25,723 bases of DNA from DATLYB01 sp964502525. GTDB taxonomy: Bacteria > Bacteroidota > Bacteroidia > Chitinophagales > CAIOSU01. A program made the position numbers and the translations under genes. Under the pieces are notes generated by a model, which saw only the letters and a list, made by a program, of their open reading frames with translations, was not told where the DNA came from and ran no database searches. Shown here piece after piece: positions 8,147 through 15,060 of the stretch (position 1 is its first letter; each line of letters opens with the position of its first letter). The stretch covers positions 1 to 25,723 of the forward strand of contig CAZCXH010000059.1 in the NCBI GenBank assembly GCA_964502525.1. Direction: 5' to 3'.

Positions 8147-8494
8147 TTAGTCAAGTTCGGAAATAATCTTCTGGATTTTCTGCTTCACCTTCAGCAGGTC
8201 ACCGGCAGCCAGCATTCCCATTTTCCGCTCAATCAAATCAGCGCTGATGGCAACAATTTTATGCAGGCGAATTACGGAAGGCAGCATTAACCCGGCTTTC
8301 TTCCATTCCGTCAATTTAATATCAAATTCGGAATCATATAATTGCCCGGTGATCCTTGAGAGTATCACATCTCCATCATGCGTGTCGGCTAAAATCAACG
8401 CGGGTCTTTTTTTATATCCTTTTCCTTCTGTAAACGGAAAGCGAAGCAGGGCAACCTCGCCTAAGCGGTAATCAATCCTTGTCATAAATTGCAT
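8147..8494 (-). CDS. PemK/MazF-family endoribonuclease toxin
   Basis: 115 residues. The N-terminal LGEVALLRFPFTEGKGYKK followed by RPALILAD is the PemK/MazF beta-barrel signature, and VILSRITGQLY plus SVIRLHKIVAIS follow in the usual order. Family knowledge: sequence-specific mRNA interferase neutralised by a small partner. A second in-frame ATG three codons in (8485) is an equally plausible start. The start overlaps the end of the upstream small gene by 23 bp (13 bp with the later start). odhB begins 9 bp after its stop, so odhB may be transcribed from the TA promoter. Confidence 0.85.
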   Translation of the reverse strand: MQFMTRIDYRLGEVALLRFPFTEGKGYKKRPALILADTHDGDVILSRITGQLYDSEFDIKLTEWKKAGLMLPSVIRLHKIVAISADLIERKMGMLAAGDLLKVKQKIQKIISELD

Positions 8495-8681
8495 CCTTTT
8501 CAGAATAGCCTTTCAGAAATTCCTGCGAGGTAAGCCGTTTCCACATTTTGTCGTCCCTGGCGTCTTCATTTATCAATATCAACACCCGCAAATTTTTATT
8601 TCGGGTGATGCCGCGATATTTTTCAGGAATGTCAATGCTGGAACGGTCTTTCAGCTTTGTTTTAAATTCAATCGCCCTCAT
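8472..8681 (-). CDS. Putative antitoxin of the PemK/MazF-like toxin
   Basis: 69 residues starting MRAIEFKTKLKDRSSIDIP and ending FLKGYSEKDAIYDKD. An open frame runs further upstream, but the extension lies antisense to the methyltransferase gene and is not protein-like, so the ATG at 8681 is the better start. The short beta-rich N-terminus (IEFKTKLKDRSSIDIPEKY) resembles DNA-binding antitoxins of the MazE/AbrB kind. The LTSQEFLKGY segment may bind the toxin. The 23-bp overlap with the toxin gene indicates coupled translation. The antitoxin assignment rests on position and on recalled similarity. Confidence 0.72.
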   Translation of the reverse strand: MRAIEFKTKLKDRSSIDIPEKYRGITRNKNLRVLILINEDARDDKMWKRLTSQEFLKGYSEKDAIYDKD

Positions 8682-8711
8682 GGCTGCAATTTTTACGAAA
8701 TTAATCAATCG

Positions 8712-9323
8712 GTGAACAGCGATATGCACATGGGGTTTGATAGTTGGTTCAAGCAGAATTTTCACGGAATATTGACGGAGAGCAACCGGTTTGTTACAAT
8801 GTATCTCGCGCTTGACAAGTTGTTGAATCATGGCGGCAATATGCTGGTGGAAACGGGAACATTGCGGAAGGAAAATAACCTGCATGACGGGTTGTCAACG
8901 CTGGTGTTCGGCAGCTTTTGCGCGAGATATAATCGCAACCTGCATACGGTGGATGCGAGCGCAGAAGCAATGAGAATCAGCCGGAAGGCAACCCATGCAT
9001 ACAAGGATTTCATCTCTTATCATGTAACCGATTCCGTTTCATTCCTGAAAAGTTTCAATCAGAAAATTGATTTGCTTTATCTGGATTCAATGGACTGTCC
9101 TTCGCAGGAGAGTGAAACGTCACCGCAACTCCTGGCATCTCAATCGCATCAATTGAATGAAATCAAAGCTGCATTTGATAAACTTCCGGATGAAGCGGTT
9201 GTCTTGCTTGACGATAATGATTTCCCGAACGGTGGTAAAACGCGGTTTGCCAAATTGTTTTTAAAAGAAACCGGATTCCGGGAGATGATGAGTTGGAAAC
9301 AGTCGCTCTGGCTGCGGCAGTGA
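8712..9323 (+). CDS. Class I SAM-dependent methyltransferase
   Basis: 203 residues with a GTG start at 8712; ATGs at 8724 and 8730 are alternatives. A Rossmann-type methyltransferase pattern is visible: motif I as MLVETGTLR (about 44-52), an acidic residue after strand 2 (HTVDAS, Asp81), IDLLYLDSMD (about 119-128) and VVLLDDND (163-170). There is no signal peptide or membrane segment. It starts only 30 bp from the divergent antitoxin at 8681 and ends 1 bp from the convergent glycosyltransferase, so it may modify a sugar or glycan. The substrate is not evident. Confidence 0.75.
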   Translation: MNSDMHMGFDSWFKQNFHGILTESNRFVTMYLALDKLLNHGGNMLVETGTLRKENNLHDGLSTLVFGSFCARYNRNLHTVDASAEAMRISRKATHAYKDFISYHVTDSVSFLKSFNQKIDLLYLDSMDCPSQESETSPQLLASQSHQLNEIKAAFDKLPDEAVVLLDDNDFPNGGKTRFAKLFLKETGFREMMSWKQSLWLRQ

Positions 9324-9324
9324 G

Positions 9325-9993
9325 CTATAAAAAATCATCCGCATAGTTTCTTGACTGATGATGAAAGCCAAGCCCTGTTGTTATTTTGCCGATGTGCTGC
9401 ACTAAGGAATAATTCACTGCAAAAAGTTTTATTCCGTGCTGGCGGCAGAATGTTCCCAACGCATGGTCATACGGCTCTGCTCCAAAGTGATTGAGGATGT
9501 GTTGCCCGAAAGCCCTTGCCACCGGCACAGGATAGAGCATCGCCTGTGTATTGCGGAAATGAGAAGCTGCGAGTTTGATTAATTCAAACCTTCCGCTGTT
9601 GCTCCATTGCTTCAAGGAATAAAGCGTTACGATGCTTTTTTCATCGGGAACCAGTTTTTCCACTTCATTCAAATACTGCATAAACTTTTTTGAAACGCGC
9701 ACATCATCTTCCAGAATCAATCCGTCTTTTGTATGCAATAAAGTTTCTACATAATTGTATTGCCCATTGAGTTGCACATGGTCATACATTTTTTCGGTGA
9801 CGTACACGCGCGAAATCGCGCAGGCGTAGCGCTGTTGCAGCTCAGGTATTCCGCCAGAAGCGCTTCCGTCATCCACCTGATTTTTTCTCTGATAAAACAA
9901 CTCCACCTCAACGTCCGGCTCCTGAAAGCTGCGCAGCGTTTCCTCAAGATAGGAAGGCTCGCGCGCGCAGGAAAGGATGCTGACGGTGTTCAT
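9325..9993 (-). CDS. Glycosyltransferase, GT25/GT2-like (GT-A fold)
   Basis: 222 residues. The N-terminus MNTVSILSCAREPSYLEETL is a typical GT-A beginning. DGLILEDDVRV (about 90-100) carries the acidic DxD-type metal-binding motif as LEDDV, a form seen in LPS-type GT25 enzymes. The C-terminal half has YDHALGTFC and NYSLVQHIGKITTGLG, the latter resembling the PSLVQHxG end of related transferases. It starts 4 bp after the stop of the large three-module glycosyltransferase, so the two are almost certainly co-transcribed. Likely role: adding a sugar to a cell-surface glycan. Donor and acceptor are unknown. Confidence 0.75.
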   Translation of the reverse strand: MNTVSILSCAREPSYLEETLRSFQEPDVEVELFYQRKNQVDDGSASGGIPELQQRYACAISRVYVTEKMYDHVQLNGQYNYVETLLHTKDGLILEDDVRVSKKFMQYLNEVEKLVPDEKSIVTLYSLKQWSNSGRFELIKLAASHFRNTQAMLYPVPVARAFGQHILNHFGAEPYDHALGTFCRQHGIKLFAVNYSLVQHIGKITTGLGFHHQSRNYADDFL

Positions 9994-9997
9994 CTGT

Positions 9998-12900
9998 TCA
10001 TTGAGTTTCTCCTGCCAGGATTTTCTTCACCTCTGCAATATATGTCGCTTTCAAATTTGCAGTGTCGTACTGTGCCGCCCATGCTCTCCGTTGTTGCGCA
10101 TCGTTGTATATCTCCTTTCGGCTCTCAAATATTTCGCGCATCTGTTGTGCTGCGATTGCAACATCAGGCGCAAAAAAGCTGCCGTGCGCTTTTCCGAATG
10201 CTTCATAATAGCCGGGAACTTCCATCAAAGCAGGAACGGAATATGCAAGCCCGCTTTCGCAAATGGTGCGGTGCGCGGTGTTGTCGGAAAGAACCACCGG
10301 AAGCCCCAGCGCCATCGCTTCGCGCGGGGTAACGGAAAACCCTTCGCCCATCGAAAGCAATACGTATGCATCGAGTGATTTCATAAATGCAGCATAATCA
10401 TTATCTGACAGCGGTTGAATAAAAAAATCAATCCTGCTGTCGCTATTTATTGCCTGCTGCACTTTCCGTGCCTCCGGAGGAAAACCGCAGCGGCTATGGA
10501 TACGCAGTTTCACTTTTTCGTTTTGCGATGGAAATGCTCGTTGAAACGCTTCAATTACTCCAATCACATTTTTCCGCATCCAGATTCCGGAACTTACTCC
10601 AAACGTAAATACTTCATTGGCTTTCTGCTTCAGAGGCTGTTCAAGAAAATTTTCCAAATCACAGGCGAGCGGCAACACGTTCACAGGCTTTTGGACTCCG
10701 CTGCTTTTGTAAACGTCAACCAACCATTTATCTGGAACCCACGCGCCATCAAAATGCTTATTGATGATGCTTGCCCATTCTGCCGGAATCGCAGAGCTTT
10801 CAAACATCGAGTAGCACACTTTTATTTCCGCATCTTCCGGCATGCGCCTGTAAGGGTTAAACCCATTATTGTGCGACAGCACATCGGTGAACAGCGCGAG
10901 TCTGCCGGGCGCGCCATTGTTGGTCAGTTTTCGATACAAAGCAGGTTCAATATCATCAGGATTTGGATTGCGCGTGGGAATGCCGTTGATGGAAAACGCT
11001 CCGTCAAGCATTTTTGCGAATAAAATTCCATGCCTGCCGATGCTGTCGCGCTTCAGCACATGGCTCACCAGCGTTACATCAACAGGCTTTTTCTTTTCCC
11101 TGCTGTTAGAAGCGCCATCGGGCAACGCGGAAATTTTGAACAGCAATTCATTTTCGAGCAGCACATTGAGCAACTGTTCAAACGATGCTGAAAAATCAAC
11201 GCTGTTCAATTTGTTTTCAAGCAAATCATCAAACATTTTCTTCCCTGCCTCTTCTGAAAATTCAACCAGCAACTCCTTCTCATTTATTTTCAGAATAAAT
11301 GAATCCTGCAATTTTTCAGCGACAACCTCCGGATTGAAAATGAACCGGAATTGCTTCTGTTCCGGCAGCATGTTTTGCAACAACTTCAACACATGCTTCA
11401 GCACACGTTGCGGTGTAACGGAGTTCAGACAAATGCGGTGCGCGCAACTGATTGCCACATCATAATTGCACGGGGTGTTGCACACGCCCTGCTTGCCCCA
11501 AATCACTTCCTTATGTTCTGCAAAACTCATCCATGTTCCAGGGCCCGTGGGACCATGAATTGTCACGGTAGGCGTATTAAATGCTCCTGCAAGATGAGTC
11601 ATACCTGAATCATTTCCCACATGAAACAACGCACCTGCAAGCACATCGCCAATCATTTCCAGATTGCCTTTCGCAATGGAAACATGCTCAGGAATCTTAT
11701 CGAAGATCTCTTCCGGCTTCGGGTCATTTGGTCCAAGAATCAATTTGCAGTGCAGGTCGCCAAACAATCCGAGCAATGTTGAAATCAGCTTTCCATATTT
11801 CCTCGCGGGCCAATACTTCGCCTCAAAGCCTGCTCCCGGATGCACGGTGAAATATTTCTCTTTCTGTGCAACAGTGGATTTAAAATAGGGAAACCGCTCA
11901 AATGAATTATCAATTTCAGGATGCAGCGCAGCAACGCCATCTAAATAATGTTTAAACGCATGTTGCTTCAGCCTGCGGTAAGCCGGAAACCAGATTTTGT
12001 GCGGACTCTCCACAGTCCGGTAAGAAGGATAATTGCTGAGGTCAATGATTTTATCATACTCCGCGAGGTTGGCTTTATGGATAAAATCCTCGGGATGAAT
12101 TTCATATTGCGGCAACTGTTTTTGGATTAAGCCATGCAGCGCAAACGGAGTGCATACGGAAATTTTTTCAGAGACGGCAGCAATTTTATTGATCGCAGGA
12201 ATGACAAACAGAAAATCTCCCAAGCCGCCAAAACTTTTGTATATCAATACATTTTTCCATCGTTGTTTTTCCTGTTTAATGCCGGGAAAACGCGCTTCTT
12301 TCACTTTCTCCCAAAATTGATGTGGCGCAAGGCGTATCGCTTCTCTCGCTTCATCGGGATAAGCGGGATAAAACGGAAAAGAATGAAAACCCACGTTTGC
12401 GTTGCTGATGGTTTTGCATCCTGCGAGAAATGCTTCAGCCGCTACTCTGCCTCCCGGCTCAAACCATTGCGGCTTAAAGAAAAAATATTCAGACTCAGCA
12501 AGCGCGTGTAAAACTTCGGCATTCTGTTGGTAGCCTTTTAAATGCACATTTGCCGGAAGTTCCCGACTGGTTTTGTTATTGCCAAACACCTCCACCTGCA
12601 TCTGCTGGTTCTGTTGCGCAAAATCAAGCAGTTTATCCCCGCCTTTTTGTTCCGTAAGATTTCCAATAAAGCAAACCGTGTCTTTCTTTTTCGGAAGCGG
12701 CTGAATATTAGCAGCAGCAATGGGTGAAGGTAAAATGAAATATTGCTGAATCGCTTCGCCATAAATATCCTGGTGCAGTTGATAATGCTTCGGAGAAACA
12801 AATACGGAAAGTTTTGCATGTACAAACAGTTTGCGGTGCATGGTGAACCGCTCTCCTTCGCAGCAGTTTTTTACTTTGCGGTCAACAAAGCAGAGCGCCT

Positions 12901-13186
12901 GACGCTTGGCGCAGAAATTATAGTCGTGTTCCCATTTTATGTATGGCTTGCCGCATTCCGCCAAAAAATCAATCAGCAAAAATTCATAGCTGCACCGCTC
13001 GGTGCTGTTTACGATTACGACATCGCTTTCATGAATCAGTTGCTTCGTTTTGCGGAAATCACAGAGGTTGTCATACACGGCATGAACGCCATACTGTTCG
13101 CTTGCATCGAGAATCGCCTTGTTGGATAATTCCGCACCGCCAAGAAAATTGCTGTCGGTATCGTGCAGGAAAGCGGCTGTAAACAT
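9998..13186 (-). CDS. Three-module glycosyltransferase (GT4-like, GT9-like, GT4)
   Basis: 1062 residues in one uninterrupted frame. Module 1 (about 1-305) is GT4-like: LGGAELSNKAIL near the start, CFIGNLTEQKGGDKLLDFA at 172-190, and WFEPGGRVAAEAFLAG at 241-256. Module 2 (about 310-605) is GT9/heptosyltransferase-like: IYKSFGGLGDFLFVIPAI (315-332), FTVHPGAG (446-453), GNDSGMTHLAGAF (524-536) and HGPTGPG. A linker of about 90 residues (610-700) matches nothing I know. Module 3 (about 702-1060) is a GT4: VSSGIWMRKNVIGVIEAF, then GEGFSVTPREAMALGLPVV (947-965) with the E-x7-E pattern. No membrane segment or signal peptide is seen, so a cytosolic glycan polymer or LPS-type assembly role is likely. 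It starts 8 bp after the doc stop. Confidence 0.85.
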   Translation of the reverse strand: MFTAAFLHDTDSNFLGGAELSNKAILDASEQYGVHAVYDNLCDFRKTKQLIHESDVVIVNSTERCSYEFLLIDFLAECGKPYIKWEHDYNFCAKRQALCFVDRKVKNCCEGERFTMHRKLFVHAKLSVFVSPKHYQLHQDIYGEAIQQYFILPSPIAAANIQPLPKKKDTVCFIGNLTEQKGGDKLLDFAQQNQQMQVEVFGNNKTSRELPANVHLKGYQQNAEVLHALAESEYFFFKPQWFEPGGRVAAEAFLAGCKTISNANVGFHSFPFYPAYPDEAREAIRLAPHQFWEKVKEARFPGIKQEKQRWKNVLIYKSFGGLGDFLFVIPAINKIAAVSEKISVCTPFALHGLIQKQLPQYEIHPEDFIHKANLAEYDKIIDLSNYPSYRTVESPHKIWFPAYRRLKQHAFKHYLDGVAALHPEIDNSFERFPYFKSTVAQKEKYFTVHPGAGFEAKYWPARKYGKLISTLLGLFGDLHCKLILGPNDPKPEEIFDKIPEHVSIAKGNLEMIGDVLAGALFHVGNDSGMTHLAGAFNTPTVTIHGPTGPGTWMSFAEHKEVIWGKQGVCNTPCNYDVAISCAHRICLNSVTPQRVLKHVLKLLQNMLPEQKQFRFIFNPEVVAEKLQDSFILKINEKELLVEFSEEAGKKMFDDLLENKLNSVDFSASFEQLLNVLLENELLFKISALPDGASNSREKKKPVDVTLVSHVLKRDSIGRHGILFAKMLDGAFSINGIPTRNPNPDDIEPALYRKLTNNGAPGRLALFTDVLSHNNGFNPYRRMPEDAEIKVCYSMFESSAIPAEWASIINKHFDGAWVPDKWLVDVYKSSGVQKPVNVLPLACDLENFLEQPLKQKANEVFTFGVSSGIWMRKNVIGVIEAFQRAFPSQNEKVKLRIHSRCGFPPEARKVQQAINSDSRIDFFIQPLSDNDYAAFMKSLDAYVLLSMGEGFSVTPREAMALGLPVVLSDNTAHRTICESGLAYSVPALMEVPGYYEAFGKAHGSFFAPDVAIAAQQMREIFESRKEIYNDAQQRRAWAAQYDTANLKATYIAEVKKILAGETQ

Positions 13187-13194
13187 GATTGAAA

Positions 13195-13578
13195 TTATGG
13201 TGCGCTCGGCTTAACCCGCTCACGCAGCCAATCAGTGATTTGAGAGGCGCTCATTTCTCCTTTTGCCACGCTGATAACAAAATTGTATTTTTCCTCTTGC
13301 CCCGCTTCAATGTCCATCCCCGATTGCAACAAGGTTAATCGCATCAGCACGTAACCAATTCGCTTATTGCCGTCAATGAATGGATGATTGATTACTATGC
13401 TTTCAAGAAGCGCAGCCGCCTTATGGACAGGCGTAGGATACAAATCCTGTTTTTCAAAAGTCTGGTAAGGTCTGTTTAATGCTGCCTCGAGGGCTGCCTT
13501 GTCGCGCAATCCTTTTTTTTCGCCAAAACTGTCAATAAGGATGCTGTGAATATTCAATGCCTCCCTGAGGGTAATCAT
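13195..13578 (-). CDS. doc: Doc-family (Fic fold) toxin
   Basis: 127 residues, the normal Doc size. The catalytic motif HPFIDGNKRIG (65-75) is intact. The Lys in GNKR instead of GNGR is typical of Doc kinases, which phosphorylate EF-Tu, rather than AMPylating Fic enzymes. GLRDKAALEAALNRPYQTF (about 23-41) is the usual N-terminal part of the family. The gene overlaps its antitoxin by 4 bp (ATGA). Eight bases after its stop the three-module glycosyltransferase begins, so read-through into a glycan gene is likely. Confidence 0.88.
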   Translation of the reverse strand: MITLREALNIHSILIDSFGEKKGLRDKAALEAALNRPYQTFEKQDLYPTPVHKAAALLESIVINHPFIDGNKRIGYVLMRLTLLQSGMDIEAGQEEKYNFVISVAKGEMSASQITDWLRERVKPSAP

Positions 13579-13763
13579 TGCGCGAGTTTTTCGAGCAATT
13601 CTTTATCTTCTGCCAATATTTTTTTCAAATGCTGAGACATTTCAATTTGATTGGCAGTTTTACCATGAAGGCTTTTTAAGAAATCAAGAATATCCTGCAG
13701 TGCGTTTTCCGGCAGCAGGTCAAGCGTTTTTTGAATTTCCGATTTAAGCTGTTGAGCAGTCAT
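13575..13763 (-). CDS. Small antitoxin partner of Doc (DUF2281-like)
   Basis: 62 residues starting MTAQQLKSEIQKTLDLLPEN and continuing LQDILDFLKSLHGK, a pattern seen in DUF2281-type small proteins that precede toxins. The C-terminal half (HLKKILAEDKELLEKLAQ) is a charged helix that could cover the toxin active site. Its stop overlaps the doc start by 4 bp. The antitoxin role is inferred from this coupling and from its size. Confidence 0.75.
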   Translation of the reverse strand: MTAQQLKSEIQKTLDLLPENALQDILDFLKSLHGKTANQIEMSQHLKKILAEDKELLEKLAQ

Positions 13764-13782
13764 AACCCTGATAATCTGAGTA

Positions 13783-13790
13783 TAAATTTA
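13783..13790 (-). promoter_or_regulatory. Possible -7 element for the antitoxin-doc operon
   Basis: TAAATTTA on the minus strand, 20 bp upstream of the antitoxin start, matches 7 of 8 bases of the Bacteroidota -7 consensus TAnnTTTG. No clear -33 TTG is visible at the right distance. The sequence is AT-rich, so chance is possible. Confidence 0.25.
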
Positions 13791-13899
13791 ACACCGGATA
13801 GTTACTACTCCGGCTTGATAAAAAACTTTTGCGAGTGCAGCGGTTTGCCGTTTTTATGAAAAGTCGCCAGCATCATTCGAATTTATTAATAAGCGACCA

Positions 13900-14406
13900 T
13901 TATTTCACAATCACCAGCCTCAGACTTCCTTCGCCCCTTTCGGTGATGACTTTCAGTTCATACATTCCTTTTGGAAGTGCTTCCGATTGAAACTGAATGC
14001 GATTGCTGCCCTGCCGCAACGTATGGATTTTCCGCACGAGCGTTTTTCCGGTCAGGTCATTGATAAGAATAATGGAATGTTCGGCAGTTTGCGCGCTCAG
14101 CGTCAGTTCAAAGTTGCCGTCAGACGGGTTGGGCGCAACCACCAATCTCAAAGGATCTTTCGGAATCTGATTCAGCCCGGTGGCATATCCGTCATCATAA
14201 TATCCGTCATCGTAGTAACCATCATCATAATAGCCGTCATCATAGTATCCGTCATCATAATATCCGTCAGAAAAATACTCATCCCGGTTTTCTTCATTTT
14301 CAGCTTTTGGCTTTGCAGATGTCAAACCAAAAACGGTAACACCGGAAGTTACCAGCAATGCTTTTCCGGCTATCCTGATGAACTCGCGCCTGTCTTGTTT
14401 TTCCAT
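13900..14406 (-). CDS. Tat-signal protein with DGYYD repeats and T9SS sorting domain
   Basis: 168 residues from the ATG at 14406; the longer open frame upstream is not protein-like and overlaps a decayed PIN gene. Residues 5-27 (DRREFIRIAGKALLVTSG) form a twin-arginine signal with Arg6-Arg7. Residues 47-74 are five copies of DGYYD plus a partial DGY, highly acidic and Tyr-rich. From about 86 (LRLVVAPNPSDGNFELTL) to the end (RLVIVK) the sequence is a type A T9SS C-terminal sorting domain. It therefore looks like an exported surface protein with almost no other domain. Tat export feeding T9SS is unusual and is an inference. It starts 10 bp after the decayed PIN remnant ends. Confidence 0.8.
   Translation of the reverse strand: MEKQDRREFIRIAGKALLVTSGVTVFGLTSAKPKAENEENRDEYFSDGYYDDGYYDDGYYDDGYYDDGYYDDGYATGLNQIPKDPLRLVVAPNPSDGNFELTLSAQTAEHSIILINDLTGKTLVRKIHTLRQGSNRIQFQSEALPKGMYELKVITERGEGSLRLVIVK
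14185..14268. repeat. 15-bp in-frame tandem repeat encoding DGYYD
   Basis: Five full 15-bp units and a partial one lie in frame within the T9SS gene. Units differ only at synonymous third positions on inspection (for example TATCCGTCATCATAA versus TAACCATCATCATAA on the plus strand). Such a tract can gain or lose units by slippage without changing frame. Confidence 0.85.
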
Positions 14407-14416
14407 GGCAACTAAA

Positions 14417-14605
14417 CTACGAAGAAAGTTTGAAAAAGAGTGGCAAAACTGTTGTTGCTTCCGCTTTAGATATTGGTAATAACGAGATGAGCAGAGTGAT
14501 GTTGGACATCGCCAGCGAAAGGAAACAAAAGATATAATGTAAAAACTCCGTTCTGTTAATGGCGATGAGCGCCCAGACGGGAGAGGTGTCGCTGACAACT
14601 ATCAC
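14417..14605 (-). pseudogene. Truncated PIN-domain toxin remnant (DUF3368/VapC-like)
   Basis: A GTG at 14605 starts MIVVSDTSPVWALIAINR followed by TEFLHYIF, which matches the N-terminus of DUF3368 PIN proteins with the first catalytic Asp (Asp6). After residue 26 the sequence loses any resemblance to the family and stops at codon 63, whereas PIN proteins need about 150 residues and further acidic residues. The start overlaps the stop of the upstream antitoxin remnant, the normal arrangement for this TA pair. The toxin is therefore almost certainly inactive. Confidence 0.72.
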
Positions 14606-14837
14606 GGCTCGTTCAGCGTTCTTACATCATCTTCAAAGTCATTTATCGAATAATGCAAGGGAATTTTATTCTATCCCAGTTTCTTCTGAAATTGGCAGGA
14701 ATCCATTTCATCGAACTTGCTCGCGCTCTCTAATGAGAAGATATTTTTTGGTAGAGAAATAAAGCGAGTTCCAATCTGCGTTGATTTTCGCTCAGGTTGC
14801 TTCTTTGCGGGACGTCATTTGGGATTTTGATTTTCAT
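14602..14837 (-). pseudogene. Decayed UPF0175 antitoxin
   Basis: ATG at 14837 begins MKIKIPNDVPQRSNLSENQ and continues LELALFLYQK, the UPF0175 N-terminus. At the A-run 14744-14749 one base is missing. In the next frame the sequence continues NIFSLESASKFDEMDSCQF then QKKLG, with an in-frame TAG at 14671-14673 where the family has Glu, and then NKIPLHYSINDFEDDV and TLNEP before TGA. Both lesions interrupt an otherwise recognisable full-length antitoxin. Its stop overlaps the PIN start. UPF0175-DUF3368 is a known TA pairing. Confidence 0.7.
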
Positions 14838-14860
14838 AGTGCTGATAACAATTTAACAAA

Positions 14861-15054
14861 TTACAGAATATATGAAGACGCTGTCCTGTATGGCGTGCTC
14901 CATTCTCTTTGCCAGTCAAAATTCCATCCGTTTACCTTGGTGATAAATTTCAAGTCAGCTTTTTGGGTTCAAATACTTCCGTATCAAAGTTTTTGCCTGT
15001 GACGACTTCTTCAATGCTTCGGGTAAGTTTATCAATATGAGTAATCCAACTCAT
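14861..15054 (-). pseudogene. Frameshifted N-terminal fragment of an acetyltransferase-like protein
   Basis: ATG at 15054, six bases after the HMG-CoA lyase stop, gives MSWITHIDKLTRSIEEVVTG then FDTEVFEPKKL before a TGA at 14950-14952. One base added near 14960 restores LKFITKVNGWNFDWQREW. DKLTxSIE and NGWxFxW recur in a family of about 160-residue GNAT-like proteins that I recall from cyanobacteria and Bacteroidota. The rest of the protein is missing: the reading stops at 14861, close to the antitoxin remnant. It is therefore both frameshifted and truncated. The family name is from memory. Confidence 0.55.
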
Positions 15055-15060
15055 AGGTTT

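Noticed and set aside
7488..8150. Long plus-strand ORF of 220 residues opposite odhB
   Set aside because: It is the antisense shadow of the lipoyl and linker regions. The odhB frame has strong family motifs; this one has none.
9760..11465. Several plus-strand ORFs of 130-200 residues opposite the glycosyltransferase genes
   Set aside because: They overlap one another and lie antisense to genes with clear domain motifs; no motif is seen in them.
13805..13876. A 23-codon minus-strand ORF, MMLATFHKNGKPLHSQ then KFFIKPE, in the gap before the T9SS gene end
   Set aside because: It resembles the end of a secreted protein but is too short and has no start context. No second copy was found in the window.
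14409..14537. Open plus-strand stretch reading NYEESLKKSGKTVVASALD to a TAA, opposite the PIN remnant tail
   Set aside because: It has coding-like composition but no start in its frame, and it overlaps the T9SS gene start region. It may be an inverted fragment or chance; no family recognised.
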